This document shows positions 12,000 through 24,900 of a stretch of 64,000 bases of DNA, in pieces. This DNA comes from Chromera velia (Eukaryota; Sar; Chromeraceae). The notes under the pieces were generated by a model. It had not been told where the DNA came from. It did not search any database and saw only the letters and a list, made by a program, of their open reading frames with translations. The translations under genes and the position numbers were made by a program. Each line of letters opens with the position of its first letter. The first letter of the stretch is position 1. The DNA is taken from contig JAHBMJ010002738.1 of the NCBI GenBank assembly GCA_018398765.1, positions 566 to 64,565 on the forward strand, written 5' to 3'.

Positions 12000-12937
12000 C
12001 TGTGTGTGTCTGTGTGTGCGTGCGTACGTGTGCGTGTGCGTGTGCGTGTGCGTGTGCGTGTGTGGGTCTTGAAAGATCTGCCTGGAGGGCTCGTGTTCTC
12101 TTTCCACTTTCGTCTTTGTGATTCTTCAGTTCACAATTATGTCCGCTTGCAGGGGCGAAACGAAAGAACGCGCGCCTGGTAATGGCACTGGATCTCTTGC
12201 CAGACAAGCTGGAGCTTGCCCGTGCCTCTGGAGCAGACGTCGTTGTGAATCCGGCGCAGGAAGACGCACAGGCCCGCGTGCTGGAGCTGACAGGGGGCCT
12301 GGGGTGTGACGTGTACATCGAGGTGGCAGGGAATCCGGCATCGGTCACTCAGGTGAGTCAGTCGGGTATGAGGGAATGAAGCGTCTTCTCTTTAATTGTC
12401 GGGCAACAAGACGATGAGTAGACATGCAAACAACCAAATGGATCGAAGTGCAAACAGGTAGAAAGACTGACGGTAGAAAGAAGGGCAGAAAAAAGGTCTT
12501 CTAAAGAGAGTCCGTGGGCAGATCAAGGGAGGAAAGAGAGAAACTCCCACGCTGGAGACTCTTTTTCAGTTTTCTTGTGATTCGATGAAAACCAACATTT
12601 TTATCTGGTGTCCCCTGGCCGTTGTCTTTTTTCCATTCAGGGTCTCAAGATGTGTGGAAGAGGTGCGAAGTTCGTTGAGTTCAGTGTCTTCGGTCGAGAG
12701 ACTACGTGTGACTGGACGACCATCTCTGATGCGAAGGAGCTGACTGTGCAGGGGGGACATCTGTCTCTGCACACATTCCCCGCAGCCGTGCGTCTCATCG
12801 AGGAAGGCGCCCTTCCTTTAGACAAAATAGTGACACACGTCCTTCCTCTCGAGAGGTTCAAAGAAGGAATTGATCTCGTCAATGACTCCAAAAACTCCAT
12901 CAAGGTCTGTCTGTTACCGCACGCACACGCTGACTGA
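10311..12937 (+). CDS. Zinc-dependent alditol dehydrogenase, erythritol/L-threitol dehydrogenase-like
   Basis: A medium-chain dehydrogenase expected to oxidise a sugar alcohol with NAD(P)+. Exons are 10311-10461, 10568-10615, 10971-11169, 11548-11795, 12153-12352 and 12641-12937. All phases agree and give 380 residues, the usual family length. Catalytic zinc ligands appear as C49 (VGICAGD) and H80-E81 (PGHE). The structural zinc cysteines are C123, C126, C129 and C137 (CWSCHLC then RRGRYNLC). The Rossmann glycine motif is [17 protein letters not shown] and the C-terminal VEFSVFG stretch match, from memory, bacterial erythritol/L-threitol dehydrogenases more closely than animal sorbitol dehydrogenases. 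The final exon runs straight to TGA. The protein has no signal peptide, so it is probably cytosolic. Substrate is inferred from family resemblance only. Confidence 0.9.
11830..12066. repeat. (TG)n/(TGCG)n microsatellite in dehydrogenase intron 4
   Basis: About 230 bases of alternating purine-pyrimidine sequence (TG, CG and GTGC units) inside the intron after 11795. All frames through it are Cys/Val repeats or their His/Thr complements. Such a tract can adopt Z-DNA, and repeat number is likely polymorphic. Confidence 0.95.
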
Positions 12938-13322
12938 GAAAAATGTTCATTTTAGGAAAGGAACGCGTTTCAAACATTCAGAGGGGGCCCTCAGCAGCAC
13001 TGAGGCTAGCACTGAGGCCAGGACCTGTCCGGAAGCGCTCTTTCAAATTCTACTTGACCAGATCGCGATTGGAACGAGATGGATGAGTCGGACGGTTTCT
13101 GTCTACTGGCCCTAGTACTGGCCTGTATGCACTCTGGAATTAAGTCAGATGGACGAAGGACTTGGGATCCTGTCGATGTGTGTTGCCACTCCTTGTTAGC
13201 ATAGAATCGCCCAGCCAGGGCCAGCCTGCATGAGGCGTCTGAAGAGACGCTTTACAGATTGTGTGGCAGTCATATCATTTTTCAAGCATGACACTCTGAC
13301 ATAAGTCATTCATTACCTATAT
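12938..13322. other. 3' flank of the dehydrogenase; no gene seen
   Basis: Contains the presumed 3' untranslated region. No poly(A) signal stands out. Composition becomes AT-rich towards the MITE. Confidence 0.5.
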
Positions 13323-13324
13323 TA

Positions 13325-13716
13325 CCCTAGGCGACAAAATTATTGAATAAAATTTTAGAGTTTGACGAAATTTCATTTTTAGGGACGATATTGGATCAAG
13401 CTTTCCTTTTTGAGAGTTTGGGGGCTAGTGTAGTACTTACTACTATGATTCTAGGGTTATATTAGGTCATCTTTGCCTATATAATCACTATTGAAACTAA
13501 GGTGGGTCATTTGGTACCCCTAGGGTCGTTCATGATATACAAAAAACACATTTTCAAAAAGTTAGTGAGAAATAGCTAGAGAGTATTAGCAATAGACCAA
13601 TAAGAAAAAACATCTTTAAATACAGTTTCACTAAAAGTATTTTTTCTACTTTTTAGCCAGTTTTCTGGATTGATTTCTTTGACATGAAGTTTATTCAATA
13701 ATTTTATCGTCTAGGG
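13325..13716. mobile_element. MITE of the Tc1/mariner type, 392 bp
   Basis: The ends form a 27-bp terminal inverted repeat beginning CCCTAGGCGACAAAATTATT on the left and, reverse-complemented, CCCTAGACGATAAAATTATT on the right (two mismatches). A TA dinucleotide flanks each side (13323-13324 and 13717-13718), the target duplication typical of the Tc1/mariner superfamily. There is no coding capacity inside, so it is non-autonomous and depends on a transposase elsewhere in the genome. Confidence 0.85.
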
Positions 13717-13990
13717 TAGTAGTCAATGCATTTTGGTTAAAACTTAAAATATCTGTACCCTGCATGTTCCGTCAGGCCTACGGAAGCTATAGGGCTCAGA
13801 TACGTGCTTATACGATCTTACACATAGAGGTCTGTTAGAGAGGGCATCTTTCCTTCAAGCTTGCCTTCTCTCTATAACAGGCAGCATGTGTGTACGCGGC
13901 GTCCATTCTCTGTATATCTGAGAATTGCTGTCAATAATAGGTACGCGTCTGTATTGAATCAATTACTCTGTATTGGACCCTTTTACTATT

Positions 13991-14046
13991 AGGTCGATCT
14001 TGCTTATCGAAGGACTTAGTGTTTCTCTTATTCACGATCCATAACA
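13991..14046 (-). repeat. LTR-end repeat, 3' side of the Ty3/gypsy element
   Basis: Nearly identical to 17864-17919. The match is limited to 56 bases, shorter than a full LTR. Confidence 0.75.
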
Positions 14047-14265
14047 ATCACTCCCCCCTTTAAGCTTGTGCGTCCCACACAATTCATACCTTTCACCGAT
14101 CCCAGCCACCTACACCGGCAATCGAAGAACCACCATTGGCGCGGCCGCACCACATGACATGAAGGGTGGGAAAAACATAAGAAGGGTGGGAAAAAAGGAA
14201 CGATGGATCAAATCGATTGAAACAGCGCAGTCATCACTTCATACCATAGAGCAATCAACAGTTCA

Positions 14266-15204
<939 letters not shown>

Positions 15205-17863
15205 TCAGCTGAAAGGGAGTGAGACGGGTTTCGGCGTGAGAGGTAGTGCAGTAAGAGAAATTGAATGGCTGGAGGTAAAGGTCCCAGTCAAGGGAATTCT
15301 CTGTCTTCAACTGCTTCCCAACCCCCTGCTCCCAGGTCTGATTGTAACGCTCAGTCAGACCGTTGCACTGAGAGTAATATCCTGAGGTCAGTTTGTGGTT
15401 GACCTTCAGAATGCGCAACACCTCAGACACTAACTCACTCCGGAAGTTCGTCCCCCTATCAGAGAGGAGGACCTCAAACGGGCCATACCGACAGAAAATT
15501 TCATCCAGCAAAATCTGTGCCACGACTGTTACTGTCATCTCAGGACGGGTGAAGGTTTCGACGTTCTTGGAGAAATGATCTGTCACAACGAGGACAAATC
15601 GGTTTCCTCTGCGGGAGGTTAGGAAAGGACCAGACACGTCGATTCCTAATGTGTGCCACAGACTGGGAGGCACTGGGACTGTCTGTGGGTTTCTGATGGG
15701 AAGACGCTTCGCTCGCTCCTGACACTCTCGACAGGAAGCAACCCACTCCCTTGCATCAGCCCACAATCGAGGCCACCAGAAATGCAGCAACGTTTTGTCT
15801 GCCAACCAATGCTGCCCTGCATGACCTCCCAAACTGTGATCATGCCCCATCATGAGCACAGTCGACTGACATGCCCTAGGTATAACGAGTTGCTCTCTTT
15901 TCTCCACCCCTCTCCCCTCAAATCGGTACAGCAGGCCATCTCTAAACTCAAACGCACTCTCTTCCAAAAGCACCTGCCTCGCCTGCCTCTTGTCTGTCGG
16001 CACAATACCTTTTGCAAAATATCTGTAGTGGTCCCCCAACACTGGATCTTTCAGTAACTCCTCTCTCACTCTGTCCAAAAACGCCTTGTTTGCTTGCAGC
16101 GGCGCAGCCTCTGCCTGCCCGTACATACCTGCCATGACTGCCCCCATACCTGTCTGGATCTCGGTGCTCCTGTCTGCGGGTTGGTTGCAATGTCTGCACA
16201 GTGGAACGTCACTGTTGATATAAACAGGCAACGGCTTCTGCAGCATTCGGGAGAGAGCGTCTGCGTCTGCATGGGCTTTTCCCGACTTGTGAACATACCG
16301 CAACTCAAATTCCTGCAACTCCAACGCCCAATTCCTCACTCTCTTATTCGCTACTTTCCTATCCTCCATCGCCAGATTGGGTTTATGATCGGTGACTGCA
16401 TATGTGAGCCCACCAATGAGGTAGTGACGCCACTGCCGGCAGCAGTACACAAGACCTAAGGCCTCCCTCTCTACTGGGCTGTAAGTCCTCTCGGCGGCAC
16501 TCAACGCCCTACTTGTGTAGGCAATCACCACCTCCTTTCCGTTGACTTCTTGTGTAAGAAGACCTCCCACAGAGACCTTACATGCATCTGGTTTGACGGT
16601 GAAAGGGCGGCTCATATCTGGAAAGGCAAGGATAAGGGGGATAGTGAGGCGTCTCTTTAATTCAGTAAAGATTGCCTCTGCCTCCTCCCCCCACTGGAAG
16701 GGAAGGGGACAGCCTTCCTTGTCAGCTGGCTTTAGTAGCTCATGGAGGGGATACGTCAACCTCGCAAAGCCTGCAACGAAATGGCAGTAATACGAGCAGA
16801 GATAAAGGAAGGAGCGCAGCTCTTTTCGGTCTTTTGGGGACTCCCATTCTAATACCTTCTTCACATTCTTTCGACTCGGCCTGATCCCCCTGAAGGAGAC
16901 TGAATGTCCGAAATACTCCACCTCTCTCAACGCAATCTGCGCTTTCTCTAACTTCAGCTTGAGGTTTGCCTGCCTCACCAATCCCAAAACCTCCCTCAAA
17001 TCTCTCAAATGCTCTGTGTGCAAGCGGGAGAAAACAATGATGTTATCGATGTAGACGAGGGCGATGTCTCTCGTCAAACCTGCGAGAAGCAGCGTCATCA
17101 CACACTGGAAGATGCTCGGTGCGTTTACGAGCCCAAACGGCATACGTGTCAACTCATACAGACCGAAAAGAGTCACGAAAGCAGTTTTCTCTACATCTGC
17201 TTCGTGCATCTTCAGCTGGAAGAAGCCGGAGGTGTAATCAAGAACAGAAAACACCTGTGCTCCTACGAGACGGTCAAGGGTTTCTTAGATGCGGGGAAGG
17301 GGGAACAAGTCACGTTTGGTTGCCTGATTCAGCTTATGGAAGTCGAGGCAGAAACGGATGGTGCCATCAGGCTTCTTCACAAGGACGATGGGCGCAGCCC
17401 ATGGAGAGCTGGACTTGCAGATGACACCCCCTTCTTCCATTGCCTCAATCTCCTTCTTCACATGATCATGTTGGTGGTAGGGCACTCTGTCCTGGTTCCA
17501 TCTGATGGGAGGGGCATCGCCTGTGGGGATTCGGACTTCGTACGGCTGCCCATTCAGTCGCAATTCACCGATATCAAAGCGGGAGCGAGACCAGAGGTCG
17601 CTATGCTCTCGGAAGAGGGATTCGTACTTCCCTCGGGCCTCAGGCGGGATGTGCGAGAGATCAACTTTCAGAAGTGAAGGAGGCAGCGGGAGATTCTGCG
17701 GTGGGGTAGATGTCGTCACGTTGGCTGTGACGGCTGTGACTGAGGCAATGCGGCTGGCTGGCTTGGCAAAAGTAAAGAGGGACTCTGTACCCAACCAAAG
17801 ATCTTACTGCAAGACGTTCAGGACTTCGATGGTGGTAACGCCGGCCCTCGACCTAATAGTAAA

Positions 17864-17919
17864 AGGTCGATCTTGCTTATCGAAGGACTTAGTGTTTCTC
17901 TTATTCATGATCCATAACA
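17864..17919 (-). repeat. LTR-end repeat, 5' side of the Ty3/gypsy element
   Basis: Nearly identical to 13991-14046. It abuts the fold-back element directly. Confidence 0.75.
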
Positions 17920-18422
17920 CTGCAGGTAGCTAGGATTTTGCAGGATTTTAGCCCAGGATTTTAGCGGATTTTACGGGATTTTGGCCAGGATTTTTATGGA
18001 TTTAGGCGGATTTTGCCTAGGATTCTGCCGGACGATTTCTCAACATCTATTTCTCCAGGATTTTAAAATCTAAAATCCTGGCTCTAGGGATTATAAAGAC
18101 TAAAATCCTTGATCCTAGGATTTTAGAAATGAATGCCAGGATTTTACAGGATTTTACGGGATTATATCTTTCCCGTAAAATCCCGTATAATCCCGTAAAA
18201 TCCCGTATAATCCCGTAAAATCCTAGGAAGAGGCTAGGATTTTAGCTTTCTTCGAGGATTTTAGATTCTAAAATCCTAGGTGTAGGGATTATATTTTTAA
18301 CGTTAAGAGTCCGGCAGAATCGTGGGCAAAATCCGCCAAAATCCGCTAAAATCCTGGCCAAGATCCCGTAAAATCCGCTAAAATCCTGGGCTAAAATCCC
18401 ACAAAATCCTGGCTACCTGCAG
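17920..18422. mobile_element. Fold-back element built of GGATTTTA-like units, 503 bp
   Basis: The two halves are imperfect reverse complements over almost the whole length. The left end starts CTGCAGGTAGC and the right end finishes with its complement GCTACCTGCAG. Each arm of more than 100 bases is a chain of AGGATTTTA/GCGGATTTTA units, and the centre (about 18165-18230) alternates CCCGTAAAAT and CCCGTATAAT. Transcribed or single-stranded, it would fold into one long hairpin. No coding sequence and no clear target duplication were found. It resembles a fold-back MITE, but no superfamily can be named. Confidence 0.75.
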
Positions 18423-18940
18423 GGTATGCTTATTTATATAACTTATTTAAAATTTGAAAATATTAAATTTGTTAAGTTATGTGTAACTACGAGTGACGTA
18501 CATACAAAATGTATGTGTGAGCGATATATAGAAATAATGGACGTATGATGACGTATGTAAACGTATGATACATGAACTCTTGAAAAAAACAGTAAGGTAT
18601 ATACTAAAGTATATACATATAGATACGTACAACGTTTATTAATATGTATTTTGAATTAATGGATTTGGCAGTATGAATGTTTCTTAATTGTTGATAACGC
18701 AATATTTAGTACACAACATAATATTTTTGTTTTTAGAAACTTCAAAATTTAAATAGTATGTACAATATTGAGTATACTGCTAGAGATACTAAAACAATTG
18801 AAGTATAGGCAGTTGTTGTCACATCCTAATTAGGTGTGTATAAGGTCTGATCGAATTACATCAGAATGAATTCTATAGAATGACTAGATAGAATGAATTA
18901 CATAATAAATTTCAATAATCAGTGAGAATTTCGGTCAGCG
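18423..18940. other. AT-rich spacer 3' of the LRR/coiled-coil gene
   Basis: Strongly AT-rich (TATATA, AATTTAAA and similar words), unlike the GC-rich genes. No gene was found. Confidence 0.6.
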
Positions 18941-21900
18941 TCAGTCATCGACTGAAAGTGTGTACCCGCAAGACGGCGAACAATCTGAATAAGTGGGGCC
19001 TGTACGAGCAGACTCCCTTCCTTCTGTGCTTGCGCAAGCAGGTCTATCCACCAGGCCCATCGTCAACCCTCCATCTTTTCCCGGTAAACTCCTATTTACA
19101 TGACGAGGGGCTTTTGGAGGACTTTGTGTTTCGTTTTCAGCCGCCTGTACACATAGCGAGCCAGACTCTGCTCTCGTTTGCTTTCCCCTAATGTGCCCTC
19201 CAACCTGACCATTTACGTGTTGACCCTGCCCACTCTGATTCGAATTCTGACCTTTGGGTGGGAAACCGTCTCTGCCAACAGCCGGAGAGGCACCCCCCCT
19301 CTCCCTCTCTCTGTCGACTGGAGGGAACACACGGAGACCTGACGGTTCCTGCATGAAGATCCCCCCACAGGTCTGCGAAGAGGCTGCTTCTGCTGCTGCG
19401 TTCACAGGGTGGATGTGCGTGGGGACTCTCCAGCAGATCTCGGCCTGGCATGCTCGTGCAGCCATCTGCTTCTCAAGGGGTGCACTCACGGGCTGAGGGA
19501 GGTGGGAGCGGGGAGGGGGGACGAGGGCGCTGTGGGGTGAGACTGAGACGCTCCCCGTTCTGCTCTGACTCGGGGGAGACGGTTCCATGTGCAGCGTTGG
19601 GGGGGTGGCAGAGAGCACAGAGAAAGAGGGGGGGTATGCTGCTGAAGCAGTGAGAACGCTCAGGCATGCCCCGGGACCGGGGGAGACCTCCATGGAGAGA
19701 GGGGAGGGAGAATCTGGCCGGGGCCCTGGAGGTATCCATTGCCGGGGTCCTGGTCCCGCACTCTCGACACTCATTGACAGGCTGCTGTGGTTGAGTGGCC
19801 CATGCAATGTGACAGTAGAATACCCCCCCTGCTCTCCTAGGGACCCTTGACTTCTTCTGTCCAGGAGAATGGGTGAAGAAGAAAGCTGCATTGAAGCAGT
19901 GGGTTGTTCTTCTCCTGCTCTCGCCCCTCTTGCTGACGGAGAGAAATTCATCACATCGTGCTGATGTTGCTTCTGCTGCTGTTGCTGCGCCCTCCCCTGA
20001 TCAGCCATTTCGCCCCGGCGGGCAGATCGGTTGAACGCTGCGTTTTTTGGGGGAGACGGGGCTGGGGTTTGCTGTTGGTGCACCTCTGTCTGAGTGGAAG
20101 AAGGAGACGGGTGGGGGGTAATTCTGCGGAGGTCATTCCCTAGCACCCCAGCAATTCCATCAGCATGGGAAGAGGAGGAAGAACGAAGGAGAGAGGATTG
20201 AGAGCTTGAGCGAAGGAAATGCTGCTGCTTGTTTCTCTGAGGAGGGTTGAAGATACTGGGAGAGGCTGCTGCACTTCTACTTCCACTCCTCTTTCCTTCT
20301 GATCTGCCCATCACCTTCATGGCTCTGGACACAGGCACACCGAACTCCCTGGATGAGGGGGACCTGTGCAGAGAAGAAAGGGAGGCCCCTCTGTGGATCC
20401 CCACGGAGATCGAGGAGGACTGCAGAGAGTCCCTCGAGGCGTTCGGAGTCAATACCCGCACTATGCCGGGTGTGGGCCGCCCCCCCCCCACACGTCTCTC
20501 TACAACGCTCCGGCTGGGGATTGCCCCTCTGTCTCCCCTTGAGAGAATCACTTTCTCGACTGTCCCCGGACCGCTCTTTCCTTTCTCAGTTCTTCTCTTC
20601 GCTCTTTCCGTCTCTGCTCGTTGGAGAGCGGCGCGGGCTCTTTGACGGAGACAGTGTGTGGCAGAGAGCGCAAGGGAGTGTGAGGGTCTTGGGGGAGAGG
20701 GGAGGGCAGGGACACAGTTTGCGTCATTTTCCTTCTGAGTGGAGGAACTGCAGGCAAGAGCAGGAGACTCGGGGAAAGCACTACAGGAAGACACGCGGAG
20801 CAAATCTCCCCGGACGGGTGATGCCCTAGGATCCGACAGACCCAATCCTTGCGAAGGTCTCTCCCTGTCCATGTCTCCGTCCCCGTCTGCCTGCAGTCTG
20901 GGTTCAGTTCGTCCACCCTCTCCCTGTAGGCAGAGACTTTTGTCGACAGAGCTGAAGGCAGCAAGAGAGGCGGTCACGGAAGAGGGAGCAGGACCTTCAT
21001 GACAAGCCTGAGCCCTCCCAGAACCCGTCTTTCCCTCGTCTCTTCTTTCATCGGTGCAAACAAGGGAGACGGACGGACTACTGTTCATCAACTCAGGGGC
21101 CCCCTTTCTGTCCTCTACTGCGCGGTGCGTCCCTTCCTCTCCCCCCTGTGAGTGTGAGCCCGAGCGTCTGGCAAGGCTGAGGGGGAGGGTGCTGACAGAA
21201 CGCGCGGCAGCAGTGCGAGCATAGATCTCAGCGTCTAGACCCTGCATGCAGACAAACAGGCAGACAGGGAGGCAGGCAGGCAGGAGGGAAAAAGGCTCCA
21301 CTGAAATGAAAGAAAAAGGGGGAACGCAGAAGAGGAGGTGCGGACGGCAAGATAACACAGAAATCCTCCGCGTGTTTGTTGCTGATGTCCAACATACAGG
21401 TTCCCTCACTCACCTAAGTTTGGCACATGAAGGAAGAATCAATTGACATTTCTTTTCCCCCCTGCTCCCTACTCACGACCATTCCCTTTTCCATAGATGA
21501 ATGGAAGAACAAAACGGAAATTTGAGAGATGAAAACAGACACATTCAATTATATCGGATTCCTTTCAATCTCTCTGCACCCCCCAATCATTCAATCCTGA
21601 ATCCCTCCACGCTCTGGATGTCTTTCTCCGCAATTGTCGATCTTTATATCTCGGTTTCCAGTACAATGAAAAAAAGACGCATGCACTCCTCCTTAACAAC
21701 CCTCAAGAGCCCATTCAAACTGTCTCACTCCTCCACCCAACCGATCAGATACTCGTGAGTGAGAACATCCAGAGATGCACTCAAACACTCACTCACTCAT
21801 TCACATATTTACTTACTGACTTCCATCAACAGACCGGAGACCCGATCCATCTCTTCCCTAACGACCCCATACTGAGCAGCCACAAGCCCGTTGCTCCTCT

Positions 21901-24900
21901 GCACGCCCACAAGCGCTGCCCGCAGCCTGCCGCAGAACAGACGCAAGTCCTTCACTCGAGACTCACACCCCTCCACACGCACCTTAGACGAACGAGCCTC
22001 CTCTATTGCCACCCCGCTCTCTGTACATGCCCTCTCTGCCTGGCGCTCCACCGCTGTCAGACGGAACCTCAGAGCCTCCATCTCCTCCTTCTCGGCCGCA
22101 CCCTTGTCCTCTGCACACTTTTTCCTTCTCTCATGCTCTTGCTCGACCACCCTCGCTTCGAGGGTCGCTACGTGGGACCGAAGAGATGCTATTTGATTCT
22201 CCAGCGTATCCACACGAGACGCCAAAATCCTCACCGCCTCCGCATCAAATGCGGTCCCAGAAGGCAAGTGTGTGCCGAAAACATGTGAGACTGCACCGCC
22301 CCCCCCAACCGCAGAGGAATGGGAACCCATCACAGGCACAGGCACAGGGAGGCTGCTGGACGGGGACTGTGATGGAATGTGGCTGGGCATTGAGGGATGG
22401 CAATGCGCATGTCCAGTCTCTGGTTCTCCTGCCCTCCTATTCCAACCGTGACGTGCGAATTGTCTCTCCTGGGGGGCTGGAGGGGATTCTGCTGGGAGCC
22501 GACTGTGAGAGGCTGAGGGGGAGAGCGGAGAGGCAAGAGCGCAGTGGGACACGCTGGGTGAGGCTGATGGTATATGGGAGGGGAGGGGTGAGTGAACTGA
22601 ATGGCATCTCTCAAGTGATACCGAAATAGCGCGTTGGCATCCTGCCCCTCCTCCTTGCCTTGCCAGTTCTTTCTCTTTTAGATAGGCCGCAAAGGCTGGG
22701 GGCAGTGGGGACAAAGCGCCCGTACTTTTACTTCGACGCATGTCTCCTGCCACTTCTTCTTTTGATGTCGACAGAGAGAGAGGAGCTGCACTTTTCCCCC
22801 CCATCCCCCTCGTTCCTCTTTCTACTACTGTGGGTTGATGCTGCACATTCTTTGCTTCCCTCTCCTGTCGCCTCCCGGAGTGTAGAACTGCATAAGAGCG
22901 CTCGGGACGTCTCCCTGCAAAGGCTGGCGAGAGAAGAGAGAAGGGTGCTGGGATCGCTTCCGATCCTCCAATAAGACTTCCCCTCACGCTCTCTTCTCCC
23001 TCCCCTTGTGCCGTCTCTCTCTCTGACTCTGTCAATGCCCCCTGACCAGAAAATGAAACTATACTCTCAACCACCCCCCCTGGCCTCTTTCTGTTCACAT
23101 CCCTCTGAAACGTCTGTCTGCGCACCGGAGAACGGTCACACACCCCACCTCCCTGCACGGCCGGCCCTACAGGTGTGACCAGGGACGCAGACGGAGACGC
23201 TGAACCTCGGGAAGGCGGACGGAGCCATACCGTGCTACTCCTGCTGCCTGCGTCTGAGCCAGCCCATCGAAAGGAGAGCGATGGTGCCAACGGAGCCGTG
23301 TCGTTGTTTGTGTGTTTGGCCTTCTCAAGAGACGTGAGAGAAGAAACTGCCTTTACGGGACCCCCACTTGTCCTCTGCAACAGCGCAGGCGGCTGACTGC
23401 GAGGCACAGACCTGGCAGATGAGTCAGCTACCCCCCCCCCGGAGTCTGCAGTTGTGGTGCGTGTGGCTGTTGCAGAAAAGTGAAAGTGGGTGTGCGAATC
23501 TAGGTCTGTTAACAATTCCCTTTCTCTCTCTCTTTCTGCAGAAAACGAAGCAGAGGGTCCTATTTGTTCCCTCATGCCGCTCCCCTTCTCAGCCTGTCCT
23601 CGAAGGACTTCCGCAAAGGAGGAAGAAGAGGAAGAGGCGGAGGCTGAGGGCGCACAGTCCACAGAGAACCCAAGAGCTGCCGAGAGTTTTTGGAGTCTCT
23701 CGACCCCCTCTGACCACTTTTCTTCTTCGGAGAGCCCATCAGAATTCCAACCAGCCTGTCTCGATACGCAAAGCCGCTGGAAGGCAATCAGCCTCTCTGG
23801 ATGACGCCCCATTCTGAGAAAAGAAAAGAAAAAAAAGAAAAGGGAGCTAGGGAGATATAGATAAAAAGAAAGAGGGACAGGCAGGTCGAGCAGCTAGAAA
23901 AAAAAAAGGGCACAGGGTCGCAGGGATGTGAAGGAAGGCAGCGACGTGCAATCCAGCCCAGCAGCCAAGAAGAGAGAAGCCCGTCACGTGGGCACTTACC
24001 GTCCCCAAAATTTGCATGCACGACCCCTGCAGGGCAATCACAATCTCAAGCTGCCGAGCTAATGGTGACTCTTTTTCCGAAGAGACAGGCGAATTCATTC
24101 TCTCCCCCCCTCTCTCTCACCCTTGCCTGACCGACCGACTGACTGACTCTTGGAGGCCATCGCAGAGAGCAGACAGTCCGCCTACGCCGAGGGGATTCTC
24201 TCTCACATCCAGACTCCTGCAGGCAGGCAGGCAGGTGGATAGGAGAAAATGGAGAACAGAAGAGAAGAGGAGAAAGTTCGGGGGAGAGAAAACATGAAGT
24301 AGAGGGACCCGCGAGAACAGAAGGAAATAAAATGGAAGCGAACAGGAGACCACGAACAAGGGCCAACAAAAAGAGGAAGGACAGAAGGAGATTTCAGAAA
24401 GGCATACGAAGACAATTTCAACTTGAAGTGAGCGCATATGCAGACAAACATAAGAAAGCAGGCCAAACCTCCCACGCATGATTGAGGAAGGGCAGCTAGA
24501 AGAAGGAAGAAATTGAAGAACAGCGACTGATTTTCATTGAAAGAGCAGAAACAAATAAGAGCGACCGCTGAAAGCTCATTGACGAACGCAAGAAGCCAGC
24601 TGTCTGTCGAATTCCCCTCCGTACGTCCCTCCCTCGACCCCTCAGAAAGAAATCGAATCGCACATCGTCAAGCTAAACTGACAGTGAAACAGTCTACAGC
24701 TTCCTCCCTCCTTCCCTTCCTTCCTTGTTTCTCTTCCTTCCTTCCTTCCTTCCTTCCTTCCTTGCTTCCTTCCTTCCCTCCCTCCTTCCTTCCTTCCTTC
24801 CTTGTTTCTCTTCCTCCCTCCCTCCCTCCCTCCCTTCCCTCCCTCCTTTCTCTGCTCAACCTCAACTGACCTCAGACAGCAGTGTGGCAAAGAAAGAGCC

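Noticed and set aside
11652-12348. His/Thr- and Cys/Val-rich frames
   Set aside because: Translations of the (TG)n/(TGCG)n microsatellite in a dehydrogenase intron.
16094-17933. Plus-strand frames over the LTR element
   Set aside because: Antisense shadows of the minus-strand pol region.
18120-18240. CRISPR-like regularly spaced repeats
   Set aside because: The units are contiguous without spacers and form part of the fold-back palindrome.
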